64,000 nt of DNA from Halioglobus sp. GTDB lineage: Bacteria > Pseudomonadota > Gammaproteobacteria > Pseudomonadales > Halieaceae. The notes below the pieces were generated by a model. The model was not told the origin of the DNA and searched no databases. It was given only the letters and a program-made list of their open reading frames with translations. A program made the translations under genes and the position numbers. The stretch lies in the NCBI GenBank assembly GCA_002699145.1, contig PABK01000032.1, positions 1 to 64,000 of the forward strand, read 5' to 3'. Shown here piece by piece: positions 54,408 through 61,773 of this stretch (position 1 is its first letter; the number at the start of each line of letters is the position of its first letter).

Positions 54408-55274
54408 GTGGTATTCGCCACGATCTACCGGGAGCGCAGTATCACGCGGGCAGCCGAGGCCTTGCACGTTTCCCAGCCCGCGGTGAGCGCCAGTGTCGCC
54501 AAGCTGCGCGAAATCTACCAGGACCCCCTGTTCGTCAGGTCGCGCCAGGGGGTGACGCCGACCAACCTGTCGCGCTCCCTGATCGGCCCGATTACCGAAT
54601 CGCTGGCGCTGCTCGACAAGACGATGCTGGAAGCCACCGGCTTCGACCCCGCCACCTCACAGCGCACGATCTCGTTCAGTGTCGGCGACCTCGCCGAGGT
54701 GCTGTTCCTCACGCCCCTGGTGCACACGATACAGGCGCTGGGCTCGGGCATCACCGTGCACAACCAGCAGGTCCTGGACCAGGAGATACACGACAAGCTC
54801 GTATCGGGAGAGCTGGACTTTGCCATCGAGTACTTCCAGATCGACGAGAGCATGCTCGGCCGCCAGCTGCTGCTGAACGACGACTTCGTCTGCGTGGTCA
54901 ACAACAACAACCCCTGCCTGGAGCAGGAATGGAACCTCGAGTGCTACCTCGCCCAGGACCATCTGCTGGTATCTACCCGGCCCCACGGTGCGGGCTATGT
55001 CGATACGGTGCTGGAGCAGCAGGGCCTGTCGCGACGGATACTGGTGAGAGTGCAACACTGCCTGGTTGCCGAACCCATGGTGCTGCAAAACCAGGTCTGC
55101 CTGACGGTGCCGCGCAAGCTCGTGGACTGCTGCATGGACGCCAGCCAGCTAAGCATCCTGCCAGTGCCGTTCGAGATGCCACAGCTGGAACTGTGGCTGT
55201 ACTGGCACCAGAACAGCGAGAGCAGCGCCGCTCACCGCTGGGTGCGGGAACTGATCACGCAGCCGGCCCACTGA
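54408..55274 (+). CDS. LysR-type transcriptional regulator (true start probably upstream)
   Basis: 288 aa from the first ordinary start (GTG 54408). Homologous N-terminal sequence is visible in frame before it (QQSDLNLFVV), so the first HTH helix is cut off by this start. The likely initiation codon is CTG 54366 or ATT 54369, with GAGG eight bases before the CTG. The HTH is ITRAAEALHVSQPAVSASVAKLRE, followed by DPLFVRSRQGVTPT. The effector domain has GELDFAIEYFQIDE and five Cys. It is convergent with the catabolic cluster on the minus strand and is the obvious regulator for it. Confidence 0.9.
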   Translation: MVFATIYRERSITRAAEALHVSQPAVSASVAKLREIYQDPLFVRSRQGVTPTNLSRSLIGPITESLALLDKTMLEATGFDPATSQRTISFSVGDLAEVLFLTPLVHTIQALGSGITVHNQQVLDQEIHDKLVSGELDFAIEYFQIDESMLGRQLLLNDDFVCVVNNNNPCLEQEWNLECYLAQDHLLVSTRPHGAGYVDTVLEQQGLSRRILVRVQHCLVAEPMVLQNQVCLTVPRKLVDCCMDASQLSILPVPFEMPQLELWLYWHQNSESSAAHRWVRELITQPAH

Positions 55275-55284
55275 ACTCATGACA

Positions 55285-56130
55285 TTACGGCAGCCCGGCG
55301 TGGGCGACGTCCACGCGTACCGCCTGCACGCTGCCGGCGCGCTGCGACAAGGTCACCGCGGGGTCGTGATGCGGCGCCAGGCAAACATACAACGTGCACC
55401 CGTCGTCCCCACCCAGCATGCAGGCATAGGGCTGCGCCTCGCCAAAATCCAGGCGCTGCAGCACCGCCCCACCCTGCTGTACACGCAGCACCTGGCCGGC
55501 GTAGGGAGAGGCGAGCCAGATACAACCCTGGGCATCCAGACAGATGCCGTCCGGTACGTGATCACCGAGTTGCGCCCATACTGAGCGCTGCGCCAGCGCG
55601 CCGTCGCTGCCGATACTGAAACTGGTCAGGCGGTTGGCCAGCGACTCGGCGACAATCAGCGTCGCGCCATCGGGCGTGATGACACTGCCGTTTGGGGTGA
55701 GCATGTCCCTGGCCGCGACGGACACCGCGCCGTCCGGGCGCACCATTGCCACGTTCGTCTCCCTGGGCTCCTCACCGCCGTTGAAGTCGAACCCGATGTT
55801 GCCGACGTACGCATTGCCAGAGGCGTCCACCACCATATCATTGCTCTGGCCGTGGTGCACAGAGGCCAGGTCCGCGTAGACCTGCAACTGCTGCGCCGCA
55901 TCCATTACGTACAGCCGGCGCTGCTCCATCGACGCCACCAGCAGTCGCCCGTCGGGCAACCAGCCGAGTCCGGCCGCGCGGCCGGGCACGTCGATCCGAT
56001 GGACCAGCCCGCCGGCCGCGTCCAGGCAGAACACCTGGCCGCTGTGCTGGTCGGAAAACCACAGACAGCCGTCGCGCCAGCGCGGGCACTCGGGAAACGC
56101 GACGCCGTCGACAAGAACCTCGCCCTTCAC
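55285..56130 (-). CDS. SMP-30/gluconolactonase-like hydrolase
   Basis: 281 aa with six-bladed propeller signatures: FPECPRWRDGCLWFSDQ with the metal-binding Glu, VHHGQSNDMVVDASGNAYVGNIGFDF, TPNGSVITPDGATLIVAES and DHVPDGICLDAQGCIW with the second metal Asp. These enzymes open lactone rings, usually of sugar acids, using one divalent metal. No signal peptide, so cytoplasmic. It starts at the base next to the aminotransferase stop, so the two are co-translated. It probably hydrolyses a lactone formed after oxidation by the quinoproteins upstream. Confidence 0.87.
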   Translation of the reverse strand: MKGEVLVDGVAFPECPRWRDGCLWFSDQHSGQVFCLDAAGGLVHRIDVPGRAAGLGWLPDGRLLVASMEQRRLYVMDAAQQLQVYADLASVHHGQSNDMVVDASGNAYVGNIGFDFNGGEEPRETNVAMVRPDGAVSVAARDMLTPNGSVITPDGATLIVAESLANRLTSFSIGSDGALAQRSVWAQLGDHVPDGICLDAQGCIWLASPYAGQVLRVQQGGAVLQRLDFGEAQPYACMLGGDDGCTLYVCLAPHHDPAVTLSQRAGSVQAVRVDVAHAGLP

Positions 56131-57351
56131 TCAATCACCTTTCTCGCAGTCCCTGAGGATTTCACCCAGTTTCTTGATGCCCTTCTCGATGGTCTCGAAG
56201 CTGACCCTGGCAAAGGCGATGCGAATAAACTGGCGCGAGTCGTCCGCCGTGTCAAACCGCTCGCCGGGGCGGAAGTAGATGCCGGCGTCGACCGCCAGTT
56301 CCGCCGCCCGCAACCAGTCCACCCGCTGGTCGACCTCGACCCAGATATAGAAAGACCCCTGGGGAATGTCGAAACTGACATAGTCGCCGCAATGGCTGTT
56401 CAACGCCTGCACCACGGCATCGCGCTTGCGATGGTACAGCGCGTTCGCCTTCTCCAGGTGCGCATCCAGCAAACCGTCCTCGATGTAGCGCTGCGCCAGG
56501 CGCGCCATCCACTGGCTGACACCCAGGTCCTGGCGTACCGCGCCCATGGCGTTGATCAGGCTCGGGTCTCCCGCCATCCAGCCGATGCGCAGTCCCGGCG
56601 CCAGCGTTTTACTCAGTGAGTTGTCGTGGATGACACGGCCGGAATCATCCAGGCTCAGCAGGGAGGGAATCTCCTCGCCCTCATAGCGCATCTCGCCGTA
56701 CACGTAGTCCTCGTGGATGAGGAAATCGTGCGCGGCGGCGAGATCCAGCAGCCGGTGTCGCCGGGGGAGACTCAGCACCACGCCGGTGGGCATCTGGAAG
56801 GTCGAAATCGTGTACACGAGCTTGACGCGCTTGCCGTCGCGACGGCACTCGTCCAGCACCGCCTCGAGGGCGTCCATGTTCATGCCATCCTGGTCGACCG
56901 GCACACTGATGACCTCGGCGCCGGCGCTTTTCATGTAGTTGACCGCGTAGGGGAAGGTCGCCGCCTCGACGATCGCCACATCGCCCTGTTCCAGACAGGC
57001 GGACGCGGCCAGTGAAATCGCCTGCACGGAGCCGGAAGTGAGGATGAAATTGTCCGCGGTAAAATCGCTGCGCCCGTGCTTGGCGCCATAACGCTGCGCC
57101 AGCGCGTTGCGCAGTCCGCGGCTGCCGAACACGAGTTCCTCGTAGCCCACGCTGGGATCGAAATAGTCCAGTACGTCGCTGCCGTCGTTCTGGAAAAGTT
57201 CCTGTGTCAGCCTGGCCATATCCTCCATCGGGAAGGTCTCGGTCGAGGCCAGCCCCTGGTCGAAATTGAACGTTATCGGCTGATCCGGCCCCGGAAAAAT
57301 AAAGGGCTTTCCATCCCCTGCCCTGGTGGCAAGCAAATGCGTCATGTCCAT
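56131..57351 (-). CDS. PLP-dependent class I/II aminotransferase
   Basis: 406 aa from ATG 57351 (AAGGAG upstream); the long track ORF to 57657 runs into the dehydrogenase gene. It has fold-type I motifs: GSVQAISLAAS (cofactor phosphate), YTISTFQMPTGVVLS, the PLP Lys in NSLSKTLAPGLRIGWMAGDP and a final Arg in RQFIRIAFA for the carboxylate. It resembles the aminotransferase half of MocR-type and 2-aminoadipate/kynurenine aminotransferases. No DNA-binding domain. Probably transfers the amino group of a catabolite. It is preceded by a hairpin after the dehydrogenase gene. Confidence 0.9.
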   Translation of the reverse strand: MDMTHLLATRAGDGKPFIFPGPDQPITFNFDQGLASTETFPMEDMARLTQELFQNDGSDVLDYFDPSVGYEELVFGSRGLRNALAQRYGAKHGRSDFTADNFILTSGSVQAISLAASACLEQGDVAIVEAATFPYAVNYMKSAGAEVISVPVDQDGMNMDALEAVLDECRRDGKRVKLVYTISTFQMPTGVVLSLPRRHRLLDLAAAHDFLIHEDYVYGEMRYEGEEIPSLLSLDDSGRVIHDNSLSKTLAPGLRIGWMAGDPSLINAMGAVRQDLGVSQWMARLAQRYIEDGLLDAHLEKANALYHRKRDAVVQALNSHCGDYVSFDIPQGSFYIWVEVDQRVDWLRAAELAVDAGIYFRPGERFDTADDSRQFIRIAFARVSFETIEKGIKKLGEILRDCEKGD

Positions 57352-57387
57352 CGAGTCATTACTCCTTGAAAATCGACTGTTGGTGGA

Positions 57388-57413
57388 CGCCGCAGGCGAC
57401 TTCGTCTGCGGCG
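57388..57413 (-). terminator. Intercistronic hairpin after the first PQQ dehydrogenase gene
   Basis: A perfect 8-bp stem CGCCGCAG/CTGCGGCG with a 10-base loop lies 9 bp after the dehydrogenase stop. Only a short T-run (ATTTTC) follows, further downstream, so it is a weak terminator at best. It could protect the upstream message or partly insulate the aminotransferase/SMP-30 pair. Confidence 0.5.
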
Positions 57414-57422
57414 CGATCTGGA

Positions 57423-59318
57423 TTACTTCCGGGTGTTCCCGGAACCGGTGACGGGCCTGAAGCTGAGCAGCACGTTCCCCGCCGCACCGGTGTAGAAGCT
57501 GTAGCCTGAATTGATAAAGACCCTGCCCCCGGCAACCACGGGGCCCGGCCCATCGACATTGCCGCCCTGTGCCGTTTGCCCGCTGATGCTGTCGAACTCC
57601 CTGGCCGTATCGTAGGACCAGAGCGTCGCACCGCTGTCGCGGTCGAAGGCGAAACACCTGCCGTACCTGGCGCAGGCGAGAACGGCGCCGTCTATCGCGG
57701 TGATCGCTGCCGAGAAACCGCCGCAGTCCGCACCGTCGCAGGCGTCCCTGGCGCTCCTGAACCAGCGCGTCTCACCGCTGAAAGCGTGCACGGCGTATAC
57801 GCCCGGGCGCTGCTCGCCCCGGTGATCGTAGCGGTCCGGCGGATAGGGCAGGTAGTTGTCGTAGTCGTCGATGGGCACGTACACGGTGTCGCCATCCGCC
57901 GCCAGCGAGAAATGCACCCCGCCGGACAGGCCGCCACGGGCAAGCGTTCGCTTCCAGCGTACCTCGCCCGTGTCAGGGTCCATACCGTAGACATCGCCCG
58001 ACTTCTGCCCCACCACCAGGATCGCGCGCTCGCCCTGGCTCACCAGGACGGGTGACGCGCCGATATCGAAATCCGGTCCATCCTCCTCGGGACAGTTGAA
58101 ACGCGCCCCCGGGGGACTGAGGCAGCTCGAATTCCAGGCGTCGTTTTGCGTGAGCTGCGTTTTCCACACTACCTTGCCGGAGGCGAGGTCCAGCGCGAAT
58201 ACCGCGTCGCTGTTGTCATCGGCGGGGGACGAATGGTTCTGCCCCGTGCCGAACAGCAACAGGCCACGCTTTGCGTCGACGATCGGCTGGTTCCACACCG
58301 AGGCGCCGGAGGGTCCCAACTGGGGCACGCCCCGGGGATTGCGGTGATGTACCGTGGGAGTGCGGGCAATGGTGTGCGTCTTCCATTCACGCTCGCCGCT
58401 GAGCGCGTCCAGCGCCACCACCGACCCCCTGAACGTGCAGCACGAGTACTGCGGGTCCGGCGTTTCGTTGTCCTCCGTCGTGGAGACCGGCACGTACAGG
58501 CGCGCACGCCCGGCCTGCAGGTAAAAGATCGGCGAGCCGGTCACCGTGGCGTTGCTGTGGCTGTCTACCACGGTACTCCATACCAGCGTCCCGCTGCGCG
58601 CGTCCAGCGCATACACCCGCGCCGCGGTGTCGGCGAAGAACAGCAGGTGCGCCGCGTCCCCCTCACCCAGCGTAATCGCCACCCGCACCTCCGCGTCGGC
58701 CTGGTACTGCCAGTGCACACAACCGCTGCTACTGTCGATGGCGTACACCTGGCCACCCTGGCTGCCGACAAACAGTGCCGAGCCGAGGACCGCCGGCTGC
58801 GAACGCGCGCGAACTGCGTCCGGGTAGGCAAAGGCCCACTCCAGCGCCAGCTGTGGCAGTTCCTCCCGCGCCAGGCCCGCGACCGCCGGGGGGATGAAGC
58901 GGCGCCCGTCAGCGCTCATACCCCAGTGCTCGACGCGCAGCGTACTGCCGGTGTCCAGCCAGCCGGGCGGCGCATTGCACGCGGGCTTGGCCGGGCGTTC
59001 CCGGTCCGCCGACACGCCGAGGAAATCCGCCAGCACCGCCCGCTCCTCCGCGCTCAACGCACTGGCCTGGGAGGACATGATGCCGCTGGTGATTGCCGCG
59101 TAGATGGCCTCCCTGGGCATCTGCATGAGCGTATCCAGGCGCGGCGCCTTGGGTGTGCCGCCGTTGTGGCAGGTGTAGCAGTGCTGCTGGAACAGCTGGT
59201 CACCTGTGGCGGTCCCGGCCGCCGGGGCGGCCGTCGCCGCGGCCGGGGCGCAGAGCGCGACGCCCAACAGCAAGCACCTGGTGAGATTTATAAAAACATT
59301 CTGCTTGTCGCCATGCAT
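57423..59318 (-). CDS. Haem-c PQQ-dependent dehydrogenase, PVA dehydrogenase-like (copy 1)
   Basis: 631 aa. A signal peptide (1-33, ending ATAAP) precedes an N-terminal cytochrome c with CYTCH (about 50) and a Met ligand candidate, then an eight-bladed PQQ propeller (about 130-625). The propeller carries PQQ W-motifs (GEREWKTHTI), a vicinal Cys pair SCCTFRG near the PQQ site and repeated VYALD/VVALD strands. The order haem then propeller matches polyvinyl alcohol dehydrogenases and is the reverse of usual alcohol dehydrogenases. It should oxidise a hydroxyl group in the periplasm and pass electrons to a haem. It starts 4 bp after the second copy ends. Confidence 0.9.
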   Translation of the reverse strand: MHGDKQNVFINLTRCLLLGVALCAPAAATAAPAAGTATGDQLFQQHCYTCHNGGTPKAPRLDTLMQMPREAIYAAITSGIMSSQASALSAEERAVLADFLGVSADRERPAKPACNAPPGWLDTGSTLRVEHWGMSADGRRFIPPAVAGLAREELPQLALEWAFAYPDAVRARSQPAVLGSALFVGSQGGQVYAIDSSSGCVHWQYQADAEVRVAITLGEGDAAHLLFFADTAARVYALDARSGTLVWSTVVDSHSNATVTGSPIFYLQAGRARLYVPVSTTEDNETPDPQYSCCTFRGSVVALDALSGEREWKTHTIARTPTVHHRNPRGVPQLGPSGASVWNQPIVDAKRGLLLFGTGQNHSSPADDNSDAVFALDLASGKVVWKTQLTQNDAWNSSCLSPPGARFNCPEEDGPDFDIGASPVLVSQGERAILVVGQKSGDVYGMDPDTGEVRWKRTLARGGLSGGVHFSLAADGDTVYVPIDDYDNYLPYPPDRYDHRGEQRPGVYAVHAFSGETRWFRSARDACDGADCGGFSAAITAIDGAVLACARYGRCFAFDRDSGATLWSYDTAREFDSISGQTAQGGNVDGPGPVVAGGRVFINSGYSFYTGAAGNVLLSFRPVTGSGNTRK

Positions 59319-59322
59319 GCTG

Positions 59323-61260
59323 CTACTGCGCCTCGAACATCAGTAAAAGGTTGCCGGCCGGTGACTGGTCCAGCGCGTAATAACCGGAGGAGACGAACAC
59401 ACGGCCGCGCGCAACCAGGGGACCGGGACCGCCGATCGAGCCGCCGCTGGCGCGCCGGCCGCTGGTGGTCTCAAAGCGCCTGGCGGTATCAAACCGCCAC
59501 AGCAGTTCGCCATTCCGCGTATCCCGCGCGACACACAAGCCACCGCGATTACAGGCGAACACCGCCTGGTCTGTCGCCGTGGCCGCGGCCGAGTAGCCCC
59601 AGCAGTCAGTCTCCGTGGCGCAGGCCTCGGCGACGTCCGAGGACCAGCGCACCTCGCCCGTGGCGGCATTTACCGCGTGCAGCCCGCGCTGCGCCTTGCC
59701 GGGGAAGCGCGCGCGCATCACCTCACCCATGTACGCGGGCAGCAGGCTGAAATCCGGGTCGTAGATCGGCACGAATACGCTGTCGCTATTGGCCGCCATG
59801 CCAAAATGCACCCCGCCGGTGGAACTGCCGCGCCCGACCCGTGCCTGCCAGGCCAGCGCACCGCCCTTGTCCGGGTCCAGGCCGTAGACATTGCCGGACT
59901 TGTGACCGACAACAAGCATATCGGTGTCTGCGTCCAGCGCTACCAGCACCGGGGACGCGCCGAAATCAAGGTCCGGGCCGTCCTCCTTGGGGCAGTTGGG
60001 GCCGTCGTAGGGGCAGGCGAGATTGAAGGCGTCGCCCTGCACGAACTGCCTTTGCCAGGACACTTCGCCGCTATCCATATCCAGCGCAAAGATCGCGTCA
60101 CTGCCTGACTCGGCGGGCGACGAGTAGTTTTGCCCCGTGCCGAAGTAGATCCGGCGCCGCTTGGCGTCGATGGTCGGCGCATTCCACACTGCGGCGCCGG
60201 AGGGCCCGAATTGCTGCACCCCGGCGGAACTGACATAGGTCGGCCGCGGCTCCTGCGCGACCGTGTAGGTCTTCCAGATCTGCCGCCCGGTCGCGGCGTC
60301 CAGCGCCACCACGCTGCCGCGGAAGGTGCAGCACTGGTAGTCGGGTAATGCTGCGGTCACGCTCTCCAGCGACGATACCGGCACGAACACGCGCGCCTGG
60401 GCGCCGTCCGCAAAGTAGGCCACCGAACCGGTCAACGTAGCATCACCGTGGTCATCCACTTTGGCCTGCCACAGCAAAGAGCCGTCCATGGCGTTAACCG
60501 CGTACACGTTGGCCAAAAAATCACCGAAAAAGAGGTAGGGGGTTGCGTCCCCCGGGCCCGCGGCCCCGGCCGGGAGACGGCCCAGCGCCATGGCCGAGCG
60601 CACCTCGCTCTGGGCGGTAAAGGTCCAGTGCACACAGCCGCTGGCCGCGTCCAGCGCATACACGGTGCCGTCCTGGCTGCCGACGAAGACCGCCCCGCCG
60701 GCATAGGCCGCCTGCGACCGCGCGCGTACCGTGGCGGGAAACTCGAAAGCCCATTTCAGCTTGAGCTTGCGGATATCGGCGCGATCGAGCCCGGCCGCCC
60801 CGTCGTCGACATGGCGCCTGTTGTCCGCGCCAAAACCCCAGCCCTGTACGGTGGGTTCCTGGTGGTCGAACCAGTTGTCTTGCCGGCAGTACTGAGCCTC
60901 GTCGATCAGCGCTTCCTCGACGTACCGGCTGCCGGACAGGTACTCCGCGACAGCCACCCGCTGCTGCCGTGTCAATCCCTGCGCCTGCTGCTTCATGGCC
61001 CCCGATTCCATCACCCGCAACAAGGTGCTCGGGGACATGATCTTCAGCTGGCTGATCTTCGGCGCGCGCGCGACTTTGCCGTTGTGGCAACCGGCGCAGT
61101 GCTCGAGATACAGTGGCCGACCCTGTTGATTCTGGCCCTCCACACTGTCCGGCACCAGGATGTCCGGGGTGGCGCTGTCCACGCTCAGCGCCGGCTGGGC
61201 AAGGCCCAGGCCCAGCGCGAGCAGCCAGCGGCCAGCGCAGCTCCTGCGCACCCTACCCAT
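59323..61260 (-). CDS. Haem-c PQQ-dependent dehydrogenase, PVA dehydrogenase-like (copy 2)
   Basis: About 645 aa from ATG 61260, which overlaps the Rid-family stop; the track start 61314 is inside that gene. The layout is the same as in the neighbour: signal, CAGCH haem domain, then PQQ propeller with QCCTFRG, RSQAAYAGGAVFVGSQDG and WNAPTIDAKRRRIYFGTG. The two share long identical stretches, so they arose by tandem duplication, but their haem domains and loops differ strongly, consistent with distinct substrates or a heteromer. Periplasmic oxidation of a secondary alcohol is the likely reaction. Confidence 0.9.
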   Translation of the reverse strand: MGRVRRSCAGRWLLALGLGLAQPALSVDSATPDILVPDSVEGQNQQGRPLYLEHCAGCHNGKVARAPKISQLKIMSPSTLLRVMESGAMKQQAQGLTRQQRVAVAEYLSGSRYVEEALIDEAQYCRQDNWFDHQEPTVQGWGFGADNRRHVDDGAAGLDRADIRKLKLKWAFEFPATVRARSQAAYAGGAVFVGSQDGTVYALDAASGCVHWTFTAQSEVRSAMALGRLPAGAAGPGDATPYLFFGDFLANVYAVNAMDGSLLWQAKVDDHGDATLTGSVAYFADGAQARVFVPVSSLESVTAALPDYQCCTFRGSVVALDAATGRQIWKTYTVAQEPRPTYVSSAGVQQFGPSGAAVWNAPTIDAKRRRIYFGTGQNYSSPAESGSDAIFALDMDSGEVSWQRQFVQGDAFNLACPYDGPNCPKEDGPDLDFGASPVLVALDADTDMLVVGHKSGNVYGLDPDKGGALAWQARVGRGSSTGGVHFGMAANSDSVFVPIYDPDFSLLPAYMGEVMRARFPGKAQRGLHAVNAATGEVRWSSDVAEACATETDCWGYSAAATATDQAVFACNRGGLCVARDTRNGELLWRFDTARRFETTSGRRASGGSIGGPGPLVARGRVFVSSGYYALDQSPAGNLLLMFEAQ

Positions 61261-61684
61261 CGTCACGGCGCCTCCCGGACTGTTCGCTACCGGCCCCACG
61301 CAGGGGGCCCGCATAGGCGGTCGCCTCGACCTCCATGAGCAGCCCCTCCAGCAGCAGCGACTTCACCACCAGCCCGGTGCTGGCGGGCGCGGCGCGGCCA
61401 AACAGCCGGTTCTTGACCTCGGCGTAGGCGGGATAGTACGCGGCGTCTGTCAGGTAGCAGCGCAGCATCAGCACGTCCTCGAAGCCCAGTGAGGCGGCGT
61501 CGAGCACCGCCGCCAGGTTCTCAAAACACTGCTCCGCCTGCCGCGTCGGGTCGCCGTCACCGACCAGTTCACCATTCTTGAGCGCGACGACCCCGGAGGC
61601 GTAAAGCGTGCCATCCGGCGCCATCACGGCGTCACTCATGCCCGCGAAACTACTCGCAAAACGAACAAAGCGATCCTGTGCCAT
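61253..61684 (-). CDS. Rid (YjgF/YER057c/UK114) family protein
   Basis: About 143 aa from ATG 61684 behind GGGAGA; the track adds 25 residues. The Rid fold is seen in LYASGVVALKNGELVGDGDPTRQAEQCFENL and DVLMLRCYLTDAAYYPAYAEVKNRLF, ending VEVEATA-like (LLMEVEATAYAG). Canonical RidA deaminates reactive enamines and imines. The Arg that holds substrate in RidA lies in the LMLRCYLTD segment or is shifted, so activity is uncertain. With an aminotransferase in the same operon it probably handles imine intermediates. Confidence 0.85.
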   Translation of the reverse strand: MAQDRFVRFASSFAGMSDAVMAPDGTLYASGVVALKNGELVGDGDPTRQAEQCFENLAAVLDAASLGFEDVLMLRCYLTDAAYYPAYAEVKNRLFGRAAPASTGLVVKSLLLEGLLMEVEATAYAGPLRGAGSEQSGRRRDDG

Positions 61685-61721
61685 GCGCTGTTTCTCCCTG
61701 CTCAACCAGGCGGATTGTCCC

Positions 61722-61757
61722 GTGGCTGCCGGCCATGCGTGCAGGACCGGCAGCCAC
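61722..61757. other. 11-bp perfect inverted repeat between TonB receptor and Rid genes
   Basis: GTGGCTGCCGG (61722-61732) and CCGGCAGCCAC (61747-61757) enclose a 14-base loop in the gap between the receptor stop (61774) and the Rid start (61684). No T-run follows on the coding strand, so it is not a good terminator. It may set the ratio of receptor to downstream enzymes by stabilising the receptor message or by pausing. Confidence 0.6.
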
Positions 61758-61773
61758 ACCCTGACGCGATCCC

